NCBI GenBank assembly: GCA_036971715.1
Contig: JAVHJL010000003.1
Span: 1,922,001-1,986,000, forward strand
Direction: 5' to 3'
Length of the DNA stretch: 64,000 nucleotides
Origin: Arthrobotrys musiformis
Taxonomy: Eukaryota > Ascomycota > Orbiliomycetes > Orbiliales > Orbiliaceae
Within the stretch, counting starts at the first letter, position 1; each line of letters opens with the position of its first letter. Positions 11,187-24,134 of the stretch are shown one piece after another. Made by a program: the position numbers and the translations under genes. A model generated the notes under the pieces. The model was not told the DNA's origin, did no database searches, and was given only the letters and a program-made list of their open reading frames with translations.

Positions 11187-14100
11187 TTTGATTATTCGTT
11201 TCGCAACGTGCAGGTTCTAGAGAAATGAGTCGTGATGTACTGGTTTGGAAGCAGTACCGGTTGGGGGAGGGAGAAAAGGCAGTAGAGCAGCAGCAAGATG
11301 GGTTCGATTCCTAGGTGTCTGCGAAAAAGGGAACAAACAGAGAAGGAGAAAAGAGGAGGTCAGTTAGAATCAGCTAGCTCGAAGGACATGCACCTTGTCA
11401 AATATATATACGAGAGGGGGGACGGGGGGGCTAAAACGGGTGTTTTGGGAGGGTAAGAAAGCAGCGATGGGGCGATGGGGATGAGGGATGAGATGAGGGA
11501 GGGAAGAGATGAGCCAGGAGGAGGCTGAAAGGGCCTTTTACCCTTCGCTCGTTCGCTTCTCTCGACGGCTCTGAAGCACCGGCCAAACCCCATTTGCATG
11601 CATTCACAAGGGAAACAACAGGTATTTCAAACAGGATGGCGCGAGAGGTATCGCAAGACGGCTTCAAGGCCGTGCGATGCGATGCGATGCGTAGATACGC
11701 TGCAGTGCGATGCCTGCTGCCTGCCTGCCTGCCTGCCTGCCCGCCTGCCTGCCCGCCTATGTATCTGCTCGCTCGCCTATTGACATGACCATCGTCTGCG
11801 GTCTGAGAGTTAAGTTCAGTGCGCGCGCCCTGTTCTTTCCCCCAGCTATAATATAGGCTGTATACTAGGTATACTAGTATCCCCAGCGGGTACTTAGCTG
11901 CTAGGTAGGTAAGCAGATAGGTAAGTACCTAACTAGCTGCGCAGCTAGCAGGTTGGCAAACTCTCGAGATGTTTGGATATTCAGGATCCGGGCGGGGAGG
12001 AAGCGTACGTATGCACGGTGTGTGCATTTGTGTAAGGAATGAGTATCTCACCTGCGATATGCTGCGTCTGTCGCAAACCCTTTCCGGTTTTCTGATCTCG
12101 TCGAGGTTAGTTAGATTAACTGGTGGTGATCCGAATCGATGCTGGCGATGATAAGCGATTATCTGATAACTGACAACGATGCTGGTCGGAAAAGCAGACG
12201 AACAAGAAAGGATGAAGATGCAGATGAAGAAGATGAAGAAGGAGAAGAAGATGGAGGTGAAGAATGAAAAATAAAAATAAAAATAAAAATAAATAAGAAG
12301 AGTAAGCTTATTATAAAGCTGTTCGATTCCCGTGGAGGTTTAGTTAGTCGGTTCGAGTCGGGTTGGTTTGGATTGACGGCCGGTGAGCACTATCTGTCGC
12401 AAGAAAGACGAAATTCAATCAAAGCCACCTCCACAATCTCTTCCTTTTGACCAAACTATCAGGTAAGAATGGTGGATAACAGTGGGCATGAGACCTGTGC
12501 GCGGATACTGACTAGTCCCTTTTATATCATTCCAGGTACTTTGTCCAGAGTATGCTTCAAACACAGGAGGTATGTACAGATACTTTATAGTGACTTGGAT
12601 CATGCACAGCTAACTTATTCTAGGTACTTGTAGTCTGAAGTATCTACATCCATCCAACATGATGGCAATCTGTGCTGCAAGCTCCAGCTCCAACTGCAAC
12701 AGAAGCTGCACCATGATTTATTGAGAACAGTCATCATCATTGCATGCACCCAAGGATTCAAGCTTGGGAAGGAAAATCAAGGCGGCAGGGATTCTGTCTT
12801 CTTCTCTTACTGCTACATAGTACATCCTGCCTGCTCTGAGGGGCAGATTACATACTCTGGGACATACATACATACAGACACATACAGAGATCCAGCGGCC
12901 CAGCTACATGCGAGTTAGCAGCTCGGCCAAGGGCAAAAGCAAAAAATCACAGATGCAACCACCTGCATGGCAAAAAAGCAAGCCCCCGATGCCCATCCCC
13001 CTCTTGCTCCTTGTCATAGGATGGATAAGCAAATGCACCCCCGTTGTAGTCTCCATTGGACCTCGAAGGAGGGAAAGCAGGCTCGGTTCGGTTGGTATTC
13101 CTTGAATCGAATTCGAACCATGCCATGCCATGCAATGAAAAAAAATTCCATGTTGACATGTTCTTCCCTTCCACACTACCAAAAAGAAGCCCGCCCCTTA
13201 TCACATCACACCCGAATCACTGACCCTCGCCGCATGCATCATGCAAGCCGACTTCACCGTAATCAACTTCAAAGAAAAATAATTCACCACACTGCACTCC
13301 GATATCACCATCTTTAATCACTATCTCGCTATCAGTACATAAAAAAATTTTTCATCTATTTATCTGTTGAATGACAACTCTGTTTCTTCAAGAAACTCTG
13401 TCCAGATCAGACACAAAAAGTATCGCCCCAATCGAACAAAAGTCCAAATGCAACGCCATTCCATTGATATCATGCATCATATGACAATTCCCCCTTCTTC
13501 GGTCTTTACCCCATTCAATCCAACCCTGCATATTTCAGACGGACCGAGCTCGAGCTCGAGCTCGAAGAAAAAAACTCCCACCCTCCTCCCAAAATCAAGG
13601 AAAGGGAAAAAAAACAAAACCCAAAAAAACTCAGGTGGTCGGGAACTGCTAATATCTAGGTACTAGTTAATATGCTCACTAGCATACCTTTCGTTCGCTC
13701 GCGGTTTCATCTAACCGACAAAAAAAGACACCAAACTTAAGCTTAACCCCCAGTCAGATCAAACCCCCAATTTGTACTACATTAATACCAATAATATTGC
13801 ATCAAAACTATCAAAAAACGGTACTAAACCGACGCTTTAAGGAAGTTCCTTACGATCCATAAATGATCCCGAACCCTTTTTTCTAACACTAGACTCTAAA
13901 AGCATGAGGGGTTTTAGACGTTTTTATAACAAATAATCTAAATTTACTATATAAAGCACACCGCCTTTAATCCAAGCTAGTAGTCGACGCTTTTTTGCCA
14001 ATATTTGTAGTTTTTTTATACTATTTGTTTTTGATTCGGGGGGGGAGCTGAAACTTCGAGTTGGGATGAAGGTTTCGTTTTTGACGGGGATCTGTGGCGC

Positions 14101-14670
14101 TTCCACGTTACAGCTTGGGAGCTTGGGAGCTTCCATGGCCATGCATTGGCCAATTATCACAGCTCCCTCCCCACCTCCCATTCCCGAACACCGACTGCAC
14201 CGTATAATCCTGTGTGCGAGAAAGACTTCAATTTTGCACTTTTCTTAGAAAGGATAAAGAAGGAAATTTTATAAAAAGCACTTGATTTAATAATTAATTA
14301 CCTATTGCGCGCATGCAACGGACGTGTTTTGGTGCAGTATTGGCACGGTTTTTTCGCCGTAATACGATACCATCATATACAATGAATACAACTTCGCGAG
14401 CGGCAAGGTCTTTATATTTAGATAAAATATGCATGTTAAGCCGCCAGAGCCAGCTGGAGAAGCTCCCATGCGTCACGATCGACTTGTAATTCGAATCCAA
14501 ATACTATGTACCGCTATATACATAAAAGGCCTCTATAGCTCTAGCCAAATATAAAACCAAAAGAAACAACCAGAACCAAAAATTACACTGGTATAAGCGG
14601 ACAGTCACATAACCGAGTAAAAGGAAACATGAACACCCCCCCACAAAAAAAAAAAAGAAAACATTAAGTC
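11187..14670. other. 3.5-kb intergenic region with simple repeats
   Basis: Upstream region of the CBM48 gene and 3' flank of the F-box gene, both on the minus strand. It contains a TGCC/CGCC tetranucleotide run (11716-11758), a perfect 16-bp palindrome CTAGCTGCGCAGCTAG (11933-11948) within a cluster of TAGGTA/TACCTA words, an AAAAT-type run (about 12268-12294) and a short GAGCTC repeat (13546-13566). No ORF here shows a recognisable domain. Confidence 0.5.
11716..11758. repeat. TGCC/CGCC tetranucleotide microsatellite
   Basis: About ten units of CTGC/CCGC in the upstream region of the CBM48 gene. Confidence 0.9.
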
Positions 14671-17311
14671 CTAATCAATGAGCAAGTCCGTCCAGTCCAG
14701 TTCATGACGTCTGATATAGGGACGACCATCACGATCATACCAAACCCAGAGCGGCTCACTCCTGTTGTAAGCCACAAACGGGATAATCTCTCGAAAATCT
14801 GTTAGCAGATTCTCCGTCCCACCGGAGATGCACATTTCCCGCCCACGCCTGCCTTTAGAATACGACAAACGGGCTTCTGCAATCAATACTGACCGCAGAC
14901 TTTCAAAATGTCCCTTATCCAACCTGTCCGCTATTGCCTTCTCGACCAAGCTCTTTTCGACAAACATGTCGACAAAGGTCGTATAAATCGTCTGTGAAGA
15001 TCTAGGCCATTGATACTCCAATCTTGATAACTCTGGTAGATCCGGCAGGATGTCCCAGAGTTCGGTTCCATCGTAGGATTGGCATTCCGTCAACCTCAGT
15101 TTCGCGAGGTTTGGGAATTGCTTGTTGAGGTACTTGAACTTGAGCGATTCGTAACCATCTGGAAAGGCGAGGATGAGTCGTTTAACACTCTTCAGCTCCA
15201 CCGCTCCCGCTTCATAGTTATCGATATCTCTGAGGGGGATGCTGCACCCTTTCAAGGAGATTCCAAAGTCCAACTTGTCACCGAAGTGTTTCAACAACGG
15301 CACAACGAACGAAGAGTCCTCGGATTGAATAAAAAGATCGAGGGATTTGAGGTTTCTAGGAATTTTGAGTCCTCCCACAACCTTCGAAAACTCCTTGGCT
15401 TTGATGAATGGTCCCAGGAACTTCTTCCCTCCATCGCTCAACTTTGCAAAGCTCTTTCGATAGGCCCTTTGCAACTGTACTTCCTTGGCGCCCCAGCGGT
15501 ATGTAGCCCCGAGCTCGTCGTCATCACTATCAGAGTCAAATACAACCTGGTGAGAAATACCGTCGGGAACTTGAGGCTCATTCCACTGAAACGTAAGATG
15601 CTGTAAATTATCGTAGACCGCCAGCTTCGATAGTTCTTTTATCACCGCGACGCATAGGTTCCTTTCGAGGCCCTTGCCCATCGTAAGTGTAATTGTTAAG
15701 TGTGTGAGCTTGGGGAATGTATCAATCGATGGTAGTGAATTTTGTAGCTCCTTTTGCGAGAAGGGTATTATCGCAGACCTGAATCCAATATTGATCAGTC
15801 TCGCATCCTTAGTTTCGTACGATAGAAAAGAGGGCATATAAATACCTAACATGATACCTCGCCAGCTCCAACCACCCCCCTCTCTCAAAATCCGAAATCA
15901 CAGGCTTCTGAGAAACATCCACCCCCACCACCGTGTCTGTATCGCTTCCCCCCTCCTTCCACTTTATTCCCCCCCTACCCCCCATCCTCGGGACCAACTC
16001 CCCGGCCTTCTTAAGTATAACCCCCCGATACCTAGCCGAAAACGCCAAACAATAACACCACCTAGAACACCTCGCAAAATAACCCTTCTCATCTGAGTTC
16101 AAATAACCAAAAACCTCAAGCATAATCTCAAGCGGCAAAACCTTCAACACCAAATCCTTTTCCTCCGAGGGCCACGGTACCCCCCTCCACCTTCTAAACC
16201 CCGTAAGTTCCTCCGGATACGTTGCCAGTAAAAATCTCAAGTGTTCCGGATTATCGATATCGAAGTCCCTAGGGGGTTCCGGTCCGCCGTGGTAGCAACA
16301 CTCACAAAGCACCCTCTGCTTCCGCTCCATACCTTTTTTCCAAATAATCTCGCGTGGGGTTTCAAGCTCAGGGGGTTCTTCATCCATGTCAAATTCGTCC
16401 GCTAAGAGTTCTAATTCGTCTTTGTCTGCGAATTCACGATGACTTTCGCAAGGAGATTCTCCGCCATACCACCCCGTAATTCTCCCCGGATAACCGCTTA
16501 GGAAGTTTTCAAGGTCTTCTGGATCATTGACGTCCAATTCTCTATACGGCCGTGGTTCCGGTATCTCGGAGTCGTAGCCGTAGTTGTAACTACGTTGATC
16601 GTGCGTAGATACTGGCGGACTGTTTGAGGAAGAGCTTGAGGCCCCCAACGTCGGGAATAAATCGTCCTCGAAGCTGTCGTCTAGTCCGTATTCATCGTTG
16701 TATCCAGATTGTTCGTGTGTGGATGGGATTGAGGGGGGAGAGGAAGAGGCGCGGGGAGGGAGGGATGGGCTACGTTCAATATCATCTCGGAATCCAACTG
16801 CGGGACTGCAAAGGGAGTCGCTGTAGTATCGTCCGTATAGTGGTGATACAGATCTAGAGGGGGGAAGGTAAAGGAATTCGGAAGAAGAGTCTCTGACCGA
16901 GTCCGTAACTCCAGCAGGCTGGGGCGCTAAGACTCCAGGGTATCCTTCTTCTATACCTTCCATTTGCAGTGGTTGTTCTAGATCTCCTTCGGATTCGTCT
17001 TGAGAGTCGTCCAGTATCATTAAATCCTCCTCGACTGCTATATCGCCTGGTTCCTGAATTTCTTGCCGATCATTGTGGTGACTGTCCTCATAATCCATTT
17101 GATCGTTGTGGTGACTGTCATCATAATCCATCTGATCGTTTGAAATCAACATATCATCCACTCCCTGCCCCCCACTTGGTTCTTCGTGGCTACTGTCCAC
17201 TTTCCCAGCTTCCAGGCCCGTACGATTTTTAATTGTGTAGATAGACTTAAACCCGGACGAAAAGAAGTTTTTGAACTTCATGATTAAGGGTAGGAGGCGG
17301 CGGAATAGCAT
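14671..17311 (-). CDS. F-box protein with acidic low-complexity N-terminus
   Basis: Two exons on the minus strand: 15858-17311 and 14671-15778, 853 residues. The 79-nt intron (GTATCA donor, TTCAG acceptor) joins two overlapping frames. The first ATG is at 17311; the frame is open further upstream but only through a GTG. Residues 50-330 are rich in Asp, Glu, Ser and Pro and include a 33-bp tandem repeat (NDQMDYDDSHH twice). A central F-box follows at about residues 392-430 (LPLEIMLEVFGYLNSDEKGYFARCSRWCY split as two helices). The C-terminal 370 residues have irregular Leu-rich segments (LTHLTITL, LKSLDLFI, LAKLRLTEC) like the substrate-binding part of fungal F-box/LRR proteins. Role inferred: substrate adaptor of an SCF ubiquitin ligase. 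An alternative short intron ending at the upstream CTAAG would keep about ten more residues. Confidence 0.75.
17068..17133 (-). repeat. 33-bp tandem repeat, two copies, in the F-box gene
   Basis: Units 17068-17100 and 17101-17133 differ at only a few positions and encode NDQMDYxDSHH twice, in frame. Confidence 0.9.
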
Positions 17312-19193
17312 ATCGTCCTTCTCAAACCGCACGGCCTTGACGAGGTTGTTCGAAACCACAGAATTGGAAATATCAACAGATCGAAGATAGATAATTAGAA
17401 AAGGATAAACTCCATAGAATATTAAACAAACGTCTCCAGAAGTACCGATCTATACATTAACTACCGAATCAAAGACGAAACCAAACCAAAGGAAAAGAGC
17501 AGATATATATACACCACGCCCGCCGAAAAAGAACCTCCAATGCATTCACGAAATCCAGGCAACCTTGGCGTCGCCAATCCAAAAAAACAGCCACGATATC
17601 ACGCCTCCCCGCGTAGTAAAGTCTACAGCCTTGCCAATATGACTGAAATTATGACTCTTATAAAGCCTGGTATGCGTTGTTCGTTTTGTTATTGTTTTGA
17701 ATAAAAACTGCGGGGCTGGGGAGAGGACCAACGGGTCTACATATACGAATTTTGTTTGGAGGCAGTTTTTGTGCCGTCCCGTAGCCAAGCCGTTATCTCG
17801 AAATGAAGCCTGCAGAATTTTTGAATCATTCGGGACTGTTTTGGTGTGAGCAAGCGCTGGGGCTTGTTATGGGGATGTAAATCGAACAGCCTTATGTTGC
17901 ACAAGAGTTCCTACCAGTGTTGTATTTTGATACCACCAACACACGAATTCGAATTCCAATGATCGATACGGAAACCACGCAAGGTAGTATTGTCCAGTTC
18001 ACTTTCTATGCGGTTTCTATTGGGATTAAATGCTGAGAAAGAAAAAATATATCTCAGCTACCCCATCGGATAACTACGTTCTTTTAAAATATTCCGAAGA
18101 CGAGCCGGGCAATCCCGACGAAAAGCTAACCGTAGAGGCAAAACCTCTCCATCGTAAATGCCAGTTATCCGTTCATGAAATGGGTAGATGCATATCGGTT
18201 CTTACCTTATATGGAGAGCTCCGGCGTCTGGGAACGAGACTAAGAGAGCTCTAGAGTCAACCTATAAAGATCGATTTCGAGTATATGCTCGAATTTGTAG
18301 TCCTATTCGACTCAACCAATCGGTATCAATCCGAGCCTGAGGTAACACCAACTCACAAAATACAACGCAAGCCGAAGGTATCACGCAAGACCGAAATTTT
18401 CCCCCGACGAAGTCAAACAGTACATCTTCCCCCATTGCTTTATCGTATCTGTAAAACTGGCAATTTTATGCGAGGATAGGTTTTGTTCCCACCCAGAGTT
18501 GACGAATAGGTCAGCCCCGTGGGAACACCAACAGTGTGCCCAGACACAGCTTAGCTATGAGACTGCGCTGAGGAGGCTAGCACCGCGAGACTGCGCTCAG
18601 ATTAAGACAAGTCTCACGACAGATCTAGAGAGAAAAAAAACAACGCAACTGACAACCGTGCAGCCCTCATGCATACACAGCCACCACAGAGCTCGACAGC
18701 GACTAGGTGCCGTGATGTTGTTGTCATCGCTTCATCAGTAAATCGTGGCGACGGGTCCGGCAACACACCTTGCAATTGCAGAAGAGGGGCCCTCATAATA
18801 CTATCAAATAATTCGTCAGTATAGTGGTGTGGCGTCCTTTCGTTCGACAGTCCCAATCCAGTGTTGAATGTTGCTCTCCTCCTGGGATATCTCGATTATG
18901 CACGGTTTTGAACGTGCATACAGATTTTATATGAGAGCGGGGTTTGGCCAGAAGGTTGGGGCGGGGTAATTAAAACCGGTAGCTAAGGGACACAAGGCTG
19001 AGCGGTTTTATATCTACTTATATTTATGGACTCGTCCAAAAACTGGAAGTTATGGAGGGTTCCCTCGGCCTTTATCCTTAAGCCAAAAAAATAGGCATTT
19101 AGGCAACTCTACTCGAAACTTCTTCACCGTTTGCACTTGGTCCTTTTGAAGCCCGTGTTACCCATACAGTGGGCGCAAAAAAAAGATTTCAAC
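17312..19193. other. Divergent promoter region between F-box and NLR genes
   Basis: 1.9 kb separate the divergent starts of the F-box gene (-) and the PNP-NACHT-ankyrin gene (+). I see no RNA gene and no convincing ORF. Confidence 0.5.
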
Positions 19194-22100
19194 ATGACCT
19201 TAACGGCCGGAACTAGACCAGCACAAGAGCCTCCACCGAAACAAAAATCTCACAATGACTACACAGTAGGATGGGTTTGCGCCCTGCCAAAGGAGCAAAC
19301 GGCGGCGTTTGCGATGCTAGACGAGCGGCACGAAGACCTTCTCATACCACCAAGTGATAAAAATTCTTATATCCTCGGCGAGATCCACGGCCACAACGTC
19401 GTTATAGCCTGTTTGCCCGCTGGTCAGATCGGTAATAATCCTGCCGTGGCTGTCGCTACTAGAATGATCAGTACATTCCCAGCAATCAGATTTGGGCTTC
19501 TGGTTGGTATAGGTGGCGGAATCCCACCAAAAGTACGACTTGGTGATATTGTCGTCAGCACGCCCGTCGGCCAGCATCCCGGCGTCGTACAGTGGGATTT
19601 TGGTAAAATGGAAAACGAGTTTCGACGGACCGGCGCGCTTAACCACCCGCCAACCTTCCTTTTGACGGCGATATCAAAGCTAAGAACCATCGTGGAAGCA
19701 GAGGGATCAAAGATACCGCAATATATGCGCGAATTGGAAACCAACCATCCCTTTTTAGCAGCAAAATACCTGATGAACGAATCTCTCAAAGACCCTTATG
19801 CAGACGAGAGCCAGGATTCAGATCCCTTCTTCCTGTTGCAACTATGGAAGACGATACTTCTAGTGGCGGTTTCTATTTTCGGCTGGCTAACCTTAGGCGT
19901 TCTTTCTTCAACCTCTCCCCCGAAAACAAAGGCCAAACACGGCGGGACCTATACCGAGGATGAGAGAACGCCCGGGGAGCCTTATATCCATTATGGACTG
20001 ATTGCTTCTGGTAATCGTGTCATTAAAAACGCGAAATTTCGCGACGGCGTTAACAAAAGCCTCGGTGGGGGTGTTTTGTGTTTCGAAATGGAGGCAGCAG
20101 GATTGATGCATATGGCAGACTTTCCATGTATTGTGATACGAGGTATCTGTGACTATGCAGACTCGAAAAAGGTTAAAGATTGGCAGAAGTATGCGGCCGC
20201 GGTCGCCGCGGCGTACGCTAAAGAACTATTAAGCCACGTACAACTCGCTGAAGTTAATAAAGAGAAGGCGCTTGGAGATATCGTTACTCAAGGTTAGTTT
20301 AATCAACTTTTTGTTTGTTCCAATATAATATATATGGCTTTTATATTTAGTTACCTGAGACTCAATCTAGTTCTGGACCATACCCATGCGATAAAATCGA
20401 AACTGGATCAAGTGGAGGATCTTGAAATTCTTAACTGGCTTACAACTGTTGACTACGACTCCCGCCAAAGCGATATTTCCCAAATTCGGCAGCCCGGCAC
20501 CGGGGAATGGTTTTTAAATTGTTCTGAGTACCAATCATGGCTCTCAAGCGAGGAAAACCGAATTTTATTCTGTCCTGGCATGCCCGGATCAGGTAAAACG
20601 GTTCTAGCGTCCGCTGTCGTCGACCATCTGACTGCTTGGGCTTCAGAGGATAAAACCATTGGTCTCGCATACATTTATATCAACTTCAAGCAAAAACAGG
20701 ATCAAAATCTCCATCATTTGCTATCCAGCCTACTGAAGCAACTCGCACGCACACAATCACCTCTACCCGACGCCGTAAGGGAGTTGCAAGAGAAACACAA
20801 GCCAAACAGGCCACCACCTAATAGCATCGTTGATGCTATCCGTTTAGTGGCGGCCGCCTATTCCAGAGTTTTCATCATTATCGACGCTCTTGATGAATGC
20901 CAAGAGGACGTTGGTTGCCCAACTCGAACACAATTCATCTCCGCGCTTCTGCAGCTGTATAGGGAAGTCAATGGCACCAAGCTCCTTACAACGTCAAGGC
21001 CAATTCCAACCATCCAGGTAAAATTTCAGGATGATCTGGTGAAAATTATACGCGCGAATGAGAAGGATGTACGAAAATATCTCGATGGCAAAATTTCGAA
21101 TTCAACAAACGTATTGGTCCAAGGGTGCGGGGATCTCGTCAAAGAGGGGATATTGGGTGCGGTGGATGGAATGTAAGTTATATACGTTATAGAGACGGGA
21201 AACTAGCGCAAAACAATATAAGAATGGGTAGCTGTACCATCCATGAATACTAAAGCTACCCTTCTCCCTTCCCCTACTGTTAAGAGGAGGGGGTTCGAAA
21301 ATAGCTAATTTCGAATAGGTTTTTGCTGGCGAATCTCTACTTTCAATCCGTGAGCACGAAAATGACCATGAAAAAGATAAAAACTACCCTAGCGGCCTTT
21401 AAGAAAAATTCTGGATCTGGTACCGACGCATACCGACTGGCTTACGACGGAGCTATAGAACGCATTGAATCCCACGATAAGGATTCCAAGGACCTGGCGA
21501 AGCAAGTTTTGATGTTGATAGCGTTCGCAATGAGACCGCTAAGCGTATCAGAACTCCAGTGCGCGCTTGCAGTAGAAATCGACACCTCTGCTTTCGATCC
21601 AGAAAATATTCCCGACATAGATCTCATAATTTCCGTTTGCGCCGGGCTAGTCACGATAGAAGAGGAAAACAAAATTATGAGACTGGTTCATTATACGGCC
21701 CAAGAATATTTCGATGCGCACCCAAGTGTTCTATCCTCCGACTGTCACAGCGACATTGTGGATATATGTGTCACATATTTATCATATGATGAATTCGGGA
21801 CAGGACCTTGTCGAACCCTAGAAACCTTTCTCGAAAGACAAAAATCTCACAGTCTGTATCTATATGCCGCGGAAAACTGGGGTAACCATGCCTACAAATC
21901 TTCTATCCAACCCGCCCCGCTAATCATGAACTTCCTCGCCAATAAACACAAACTGTCGGCCTGTGAACAAATTAGACTCGACTCTTCGTGGACAGTCCGG
22001 AAAGGTGACCGGCTCGTTTTATATAGTGCTAATGGCTTGCATGTCGCAGCGCATTTTGGCCTCAAGAACATTGTGGAGGCTATTCTATTGACAGAGATTG

Positions 22101-23527
22101 ACATAGATATGAGGGATACCCGGAACGGGCAAACGCCATTATTGTGGGCAGTAACATATGGACATGTCGCAGTAGCGGAATTGTTGTTGGGGAAAGGCGC
22201 TAGCACAAATCTAACTAGTCAAGACGGCATGTCACCGTTAATGATAGCAGCTGAACGGGGACACGCGTTAGTGGTGGAGTTGTTGCTGCGGAAAGCAGCT
22301 GCACTCGAATCGGGCGTTGATATAAAGACGAAGAACGAAGATTGGGGCAAAGCGTTAGGATACGCGGCTGTGGGAGAACACGTCGCGGTGGTGGAGATAC
22401 TACTTAAATGGGGCGTTGAGATAAAGACGAAGAATGAATATTGGGGCAAAGCGCTGGAAGATGCGGCTGTGAGAGGACGTGTCGCAATGGTGGAGGTGCT
22501 ACTGAAATGGGATCTTGATATCAAGACAAAGAATGAATACTGGGCCAATTGGGGCAAGGCGTTGAAAAATGCGGCTGTACGAAGATTTATTCCAGTGGTA
22601 AGGATGCTATTGCAATGGGGCGTTGACATAGATGAGAGACTTCGAGCTCAGGATACCATTTTTGCTTTCTCAACGCTAGCATGGGTATGGGTTTTTCAGG
22701 AGAGAGATATAGTAAGAAATTTTTCCGAGTGGGGTGTCGAGTCATGCGCACATCGGGTGTTACTGGTTAAAGCGATAGCCTTTGGAAAAAAAGCGTTTGT
22801 AGAACGACTGCTTAGCGAAGGAGCAAGTCTAGAAAAGCACGACCCCGACTATCCTGGTCTCGCGGGCCAGCTGCATGAAAGTCTTTTCAATCATTCTTTC
22901 GACCTGGTGTCTCATGCGATTAAAGGAGGGCAAGTGGAAATAGCAAAACTCTTACTTGAGAGGGGCGCTAATTTCGAACCGAATGTGGAGGGGGAGAACC
23001 CCTTGTTCTGGTTTTTCTGGAATCGTGGTATAAGGGCTGAAGATATAGGATTGGTCGAAATGTTGTTCGACGGTGGCGCCGATATAGAGATGAAATCTGA
23101 GTTTGGAAACACCTTGTTGTTGGAAGTCGCCACCGGAGCCGTGACTGGGGAGAATGGTCGGTTTCGCAACCAGACTGGCCGGGAGACGCTAACGGAGCTA
23201 TTAATCAAAAGAGGCGCCGATATTCATGTTGGGAACAAGGATAATAACCCATTATTGGCGGCAATATCTGAAGGATATGAGACAGTGTTGGAGCTCTTAC
23301 TTGATCGGGGCGCTGATATAAGTATGGAGGACTCGAACCACCGTAGCCCATTGTTCCACGCGGCATCCCGTGGAAAGGAGACAATGGTAAGGTTACTACT
23401 CGAAAGGGGGGCAGATATAAACAATCAAGACGAAGACGGCGACACGCCACTATCAATCGCCATTAAGAAAGAACACGAAGCGGTAGTAAGGTTACTGACA
23501 GATAGAGGAGCCCGAATGCCTAACTAG
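19194..23527 (+). CDS. NOD-like receptor: PNP_UDP - NACHT - winged helix - ankyrin repeats
   Basis: Three exons: 19194-20292, 20371-21172 and 21319-23527, 1369 residues. The junctions restore the family-typical stretches QVLDHTHAIKSKLDQ and GMFLLANLYFQS. Domain order: nucleoside phosphorylase-like domain at about 24-340 (GWVCALPKE start, GIGGGIPP, CFEMEAAGLM, RGICDYADS); NACHT with Walker A GMPGSGKT at about 436-443 and Walker B IIIDALDEC at about 534-542; winged-helix-like region LSVSELQCALAVE at about 700; ankyrin repeats from about 873 to the end, some nearly identical in sequence (IKTKNEYWGKAL units at 22320-22560). Fungal NLRs of this layout are linked to non-self recognition and programmed cell death; that role is family knowledge, not shown here. 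A strongly hydrophobic segment (residues about 212-240) sits inside the PNP domain. The first ATG at 19194 is used because the frame further upstream opens only with TTG. Confidence 0.9.
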
Positions 23528-24134
23528 CGGCTATCTCGAGTTGAGCGCCCAGTTGTTGGATCCTATCCTAAGCTGCAGCGCTGGTGCTATACCTTAGCAG
23601 CCAAGAGTTCAAACGTTTCTTTTTACATGTACATGTACATACATATATATACACTTTATCTCGTAAACTAAATACTGCTGTGTCTGTTTCCGATGGCAGA
23701 AAGGTGCCTAGATAGCCTCGACCCCACATGAATATATATAGATTCCCTACCGCAGACGTTCGCCAGGGTTCGAGATAAGCTAGTTTGGTGGAATGCAATG
23801 ACTCCCCTTTTGCAAAACCCAGCCTTCAGACGCTAGATAAATGCGAAGCATTCATCCCAAAGTAAAGTTAGTTACAATATTGATAGTGCTGTACCCTAAC
23901 TGATTATCTCGCCGTCAAACACCTGGGACCGGGGAAATTCACGGCGCGAGACACTGTATATATAATCTACCTAGGTATAGATCGAGTATAATCGCTATAT
24001 AGGCACGCCGAATCTAAGGTCAACACTGATATAGAATATAGAAATGCACCAAAAGATGCAACAAACTCAACACAAGCCAAGATAGGACCCATCTGGATTC
24101 GAGGCTAAGGACCCCTGTCGTTTCGCCGAACGCG
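23528..24134. other. Short intergenic region
   Basis: 3' flank of the NLR and promoter of the first tandem F-box gene. It contains a TACATG/TACATA-rich stretch at 23624-23650. Nothing else is seen. Confidence 0.5.

Noticed and set aside
13546..13566. GAGCTC repeat as a possible CRISPR-like or regulatory array
   Set aside because: Only about three units of a 6-bp palindrome with no spacers; an ordinary microsatellite. No CRISPR array is expected or seen in this fungal DNA.
19849..19910. Possible 62-nt intron removing the hydrophobic stretch of the NLR (GTTGCA donor, GCTAACCTTAG end)
   Set aside because: Removal shifts the frame and hits a stop about 23 codons later, and the donor is poor; the unspliced frame continues cleanly into the PNP domain.
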